Source of the DNA: a virus
Strand: one strand, 5' to 3'
IMG/VR virus record: IMGVR_UViG_3300035184_001019
Location: 1-24,560 of that record
Length of the DNA stretch: 24,560 bases
Positions 21,985-24,560 of this stretch are shown piece by piece. The first letter of the stretch is position 1; each line of letters begins with the position of its first letter. The notes under the pieces are model-generated. The model was not told the DNA's origin. It made no database searches and worked only from the letters and a program-made list of their open reading frames with translations. A program made the translations under genes and the position numbers.

Positions 21985-23163
21985 ATGTCAGATTTTAAGA
22001 GCATAAAAGACTTTAAAAAAGGTTCGTTAACGAGTTATCCATATCAGGATCCAACTTACTTGTCGTTTGTCATATTATTTGACTTTTTTGATGCTGAAAA
22101 TTCCCCGCTACTTTCAAAGACTACTGAAAACTATCTTAAGAAATTAGCAGATGGAAATGAATATTATGCTGAAAAACTAGAGGCTTTAATTAATTTTAAA
22201 CAAGCACTTGCAACTATAAATAATGCAATGCCATGGTATTGGCAATCTTTAGAAGGTCTTGAAAGACTTCAAAAATATGATCCAACCAAAAATTATTGGG
22301 GAGGAGATGATGCTAAATTAGTAATAAAGACATTAGAGTCAATAAACCTTACTGCTTCTGGTTTAATGCACCTTTATAAAAAAGCGGTGTTTGATGATCA
22401 AAAATGGCATTGGGTAGTACCTGCGAACTTACGTAAATTTAGAATGTGGGTATATGTTACTGAAATTAGGACTATAAAAAACATGAATAAGCCTAAAATT
22501 GGTGGTATAAACAAAAAGGCACTTACAGATTTTCCAGATAATTTTAAACCGTCTATTGGTATTGAAAACAGCAATGAGGGAATATCTGGACAGGGCGGAA
22601 GACCTTTCTTTATGTTTGGTTTAAAATACTGTGAATTTGATATGATGAGTGGAGGAGAATTCCTATCAAGTCTTTCAAAGAATCCTTCAGAATCAGCTGC
22701 TGGTGAATTAACAATAACGTATGAGGCTCTTGATAAAATTCAAGCGAGAGTATTAAATGGAATTGTTAGTTCTAGTTTTAATGGAGATGTTTTATCTCCA
22801 GCTCCAGATTCTGAAAACGAAAGTTTTGATAACTTATCAGATTATCTAATAGATAAAGTTACTGATAGAATTGGTGGAGCAGTTGCTAGTGCAAAGGATG
22901 ATTTAACTAGACTTGCACAAGATAAAAAGAACGAAATCGTACAGAAGGTAAGAGACAACACAGTTAATAGAATTCCTACATTTGAGAATATATTTCAAAA
23001 TGCATTGAGAAGCGCAGATAGCGCAACTGATATTAATAAACAAACTAGAGATGTCGGTGCTGCGATTGTAGCTAACGTAAATGACGAAACTATTCCAACT
23101 GGAAACGCTAGAGCAGCACTAGACGCTGCAGCGGAGAGAGCACTTGGAAACGTAAACGATTAA
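21985..23163 (+). CDS. Baseplate/tail-tube-associated structural protein (putative)
   Basis: 392 residues. The first 230 contain aromatic-rich stretches (PWYWQSLEGLERLQKY, WHWVVPANLRKFRMWVYVTE) and RPFFMFGLKYCEFDMMSGG, reminiscent of tube-like beta proteins that adjoin the hub, such as tail-tube initiators. The last 130 residues are helical and Ala/Asp-rich, probably an extended coiled coil or flexible tail. It lies between hub and spike genes. Assignment to gp54 or another named component is not secure. Confidence 0.55.
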   Translation: MSDFKSIKDFKKGSLTSYPYQDPTYLSFVILFDFFDAENSPLLSKTTENYLKKLADGNEYYAEKLEALINFKQALATINNAMPWYWQSLEGLERLQKYDPTKNYWGGDDAKLVIKTLESINLTASGLMHLYKKAVFDDQKWHWVVPANLRKFRMWVYVTEIRTIKNMNKPKIGGINKKALTDFPDNFKPSIGIENSNEGISGQGGRPFFMFGLKYCEFDMMSGGEFLSSLSKNPSESAAGELTITYEALDKIQARVLNGIVSSSFNGDVLSPAPDSENESFDNLSDYLIDKVTDRIGGAVASAKDDLTRLAQDKKNEIVQKVRDNTVNRIPTFENIFQNALRSADSATDINKQTRDVGAAIVANVNDETIPTGNARAALDAAAERALGNVND

Positions 23164-23174
23164 CAATATTAAAA

Positions 23175-23879
23175 ATGGCAGAAGGAAGAGACGATATTAA
23201 AGGTACTCATTGGATTGGAGAGGTTGTAGATAATGCAGACCCTTCTAATCTAGGGAGATGTCGAGTTAAAGTATTTGGTAAGTTTGACGATTTACCAGAT
23301 GACTCTATTCCATGGGCAACTCCAATGAATCGTGATTTTGTAGGAATGCATCATACTCCAAATATTGGAACTGTAGTTGCAGTCAGATTTGACAACGGTA
23401 ACATCTATCATCCAGAGTATTGGTTTCAAATAGATCAAAATAAAGATTTAAAGGCAGATATCTTAGACACTTCTGACGCTCCACAAGATGTTGTTAGTTT
23501 AGTGTATGATTCTACAAGAAACGTAAGAATATACCACTCAGATAAAGATGGCTTAGTTATAACAAGAGGAACTGGAGCCAAAGAGAGGCCAATAATCCAA
23601 TTAGATGAGGCTGGGATAATTAAAATATCTTCAGATGATAAAATATTTCTTGATGCTGGAAATGTGTATCTATCAAATACTGGTGAAGCAGTAGATGGAA
23701 GTGATGCGACGGAGGACATTAGTGAACCAACTGTTAGAGGAAAATCATTGGAAGCTTTTTTAGATATCTTTAAAGACCTATATAATAGCCACATCCATCC
23801 GACACCAACAGGTCCTAGTGGAAAGCCAATTATTCCATGGAATCCAGTACATCCACCGTATCAGCAAGAAAATAAATAG
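23175..23879 (+). CDS. Baseplate central spike protein (gp5 OB-fold/gpV-like)
   Basis: 234 residues. Residues about 10-90 match the OB-fold of gp5 and gpV-type spikes: HWIGEVVDNADPSNLGRCRV, V-F-G, I-P-W-A-T-P, then IGTVVAVRFDNGN. A beta-helix-like middle (IIQLDEAGIIKISSDDKIFL) forms the spike shaft. Near the C-terminus SHIHPTPTGPSG holds H206-x-H208, the type of His pair that binds iron at the tip of P2 gpV-like spikes. There is no lysozyme domain, unlike T4 gp5, so peptidoglycan cutting must come from another protein. Confidence 0.82.
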   Translation: MAEGRDDIKGTHWIGEVVDNADPSNLGRCRVKVFGKFDDLPDDSIPWATPMNRDFVGMHHTPNIGTVVAVRFDNGNIYHPEYWFQIDQNKDLKADILDTSDAPQDVVSLVYDSTRNVRIYHSDKDGLVITRGTGAKERPIIQLDEAGIIKISSDDKIFLDAGNVYLSNTGEAVDGSDATEDISEPTVRGKSLEAFLDIFKDLYNSHIHPTPTGPSGKPIIPWNPVHPPYQQENK

Positions 23880-23908
23880 AATATATAATTCTATAAACTA
23901 AAGGAATT

Positions 23909-24560
23909 ATGCCGGCAAATTGGCCTACATTTATTAATAACGTATCTAGCAAACTATCAAGCGGAACACTCGAAGGTCCTATTGAGATGGGGAAATTCGT
24001 GGCTAGTGAATATTTCAACGCGGTTAAATCATCACAAACTTTATTTGGAAACATTCATAAATCTGGACAATTGCTTATTTTACAAGGAAATGATCCTGGT
24101 GTTGAGCGATTAACTCCAATAACTGCATATCCTCCTCCAATCGGAAACCCAGACCCAAACAACAGACCAGATTATCCAACAGAGATAATTACACCTGGAT
24201 TTGGATCAGGTCCAGTTGCTGGATTTACAAAGGCATTTTCCGAACTACACGCATCTCTTGAAGGAACTGATCCAGTGGTCCATGAACCAGTATCAAACCC
24301 AACGGTAGAAGAAAAGTTTACAATTGAAGAATATTCTGATTTTGAAGAAGGATATCCTGTAATCGAACCATTTAACCACACGTGCGAACTAGAAGCATGG
24401 ATCGAAGAAAACAAGGCTGACTTAGATGATTTTAAATTCTATGAATATTTTAAAAAGAACGATTTACCAGATGTTTTATCATCAAGTGTCGTCGTATTAG
24501 ACAAGGATATTAAATTAGCTGACAACATATTTGTATCTTCTCTATTAAATAGCGGAAATA
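23909..24560 (+). CDS. Structural protein of unknown family, 3' partial
   Basis: Open from the ATG at 23909 to the right edge with 217 codons and no stop. N-terminus ANWPTFINNVSSKL and V-A-S-E-Y-F-N-A-V-K-S-S-Q-T-L-F-G-N is a pattern often found in baseplate operons directly after the spike gene. A Pro-rich stretch follows (about 76-92), then an acidic region (TIEEYSDFEEGYPVIE). The unseen C-terminus could carry an enzymatic domain. A partial SD-like AAAGGA lies only three bases before the ATG. Confidence 0.65.
   Translation, partial: MPANWPTFINNVSSKLSSGTLEGPIEMGKFVASEYFNAVKSSQTLFGNIHKSGQLLILQGNDPGVERLTPITAYPPPIGNPDPNNRPDYPTEIITPGFGSGPVAGFTKAFSELHASLEGTDPVVHEPVSNPTVEEKFTIEEYSDFEEGYPVIEPFNHTCELEAWIEENKADLDDFKFYEYFKKNDLPDVLSSSVVVLDKDIKLADNIFVSSLLNSGN

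Noticed and set aside
23900-23908. AAAGGA as a Shine-Dalgarno for the last gene
   Set aside because: The spacing to the ATG is only three bases and the match is partial; it is noted but not counted as a functional site.
1-24560. Alternative genetic code with a reassigned stop
   Set aside because: TAA, TAG (12455, 14250) and TGA (7517) each terminate plausible full-length genes, and none interrupts a conserved domain.
1-24560. tRNA genes, CRISPR arrays, insertion sequences, integrase and attachment sites
   Set aside because: The gaps are too short for most of these, no spaced direct repeats or cloverleaf sequences were seen, and no transposase or integrase motifs occur in the translated genes.

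Overview
The window is a compact, AT-rich stretch of a large tailed-phage genome (myovirus type). All recognisable genes are on the + strand and no non-coding gap exceeds about 130 bases. Phage identity rests on contractile-tail baseplate genes at the right end (gp48-like, gp53-like LysM, gp27/gpD-like hub, gp5/gpV-like spike) together with PhoH, dCMP deaminase, UV endonuclease and a collagen-like fibre. The host is probably a member of the Bacteroidetes, likely a flavobacterium. Almost no gene has a Shine-Dalgarno sequence; start codons sit behind A/T-rich leaders. The phage also encodes a ribosomal protein bS21 of the short Bacteroidetes type. The standard code applies, since TAA, TAG and TGA all end real genes.

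Layout. (1) 1-1109: C-terminal part of a collagen-like (Gly-X-Y) fibre, closed by a strong terminator. (2) 1232-6101: a modification block with a 2-oxoglutarate/Fe(II) oxygenase (DUF6445-like), a large two-domain glycosyltransferase, two small unknowns, a DEDDy exonuclease and a second glycosyltransferase. (3) 6111-10105: a host-takeover or RNA-metabolism block with three paralogous small proteins sharing an E-E-Y-E-K-C motif, a DnaJ-like co-chaperone, bS21, PhoH, RNase HII and a 4-helix membrane protein, ending in tandem hairpins. (4) 10120-12457: small unknown genes and UvdE, with two further copies of a conserved ~65-bp promoter-like element; its first copy opens block 3. (5) 12469-15174: six successive genes; five have N-termini of the type M-K-x-x-K-x-F-x-x-(F/W), resembling the T4 capsid-targeting sequence, and one cupin-like protein lies among them. 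The block ends with an acidic, apparently monocistronic protein and a terminator. (6) 15237-18066: dCMP deaminase and a chain of overlapping unknown genes. (7) 18112-24560: baseplate and spike genes, the last one cut by the window edge.

How it may fit together. The fibre, oxygenase and glycosyltransferases could form a collagen-like hydroxylation and glycosylation pathway acting on the phage's own fibre; this is inference from adjacency and lysine placement. The S21, DnaJ, PhoH and YEKC genes look like a cassette for steering host translation and proteostasis. The capsid-targeting-like N-termini suggest a set of proteins packaged in the head and possibly injected with the DNA. Many genes overlap by 1-14 bases, so translational coupling probably replaces Shine-Dalgarno-driven initiation in several places.
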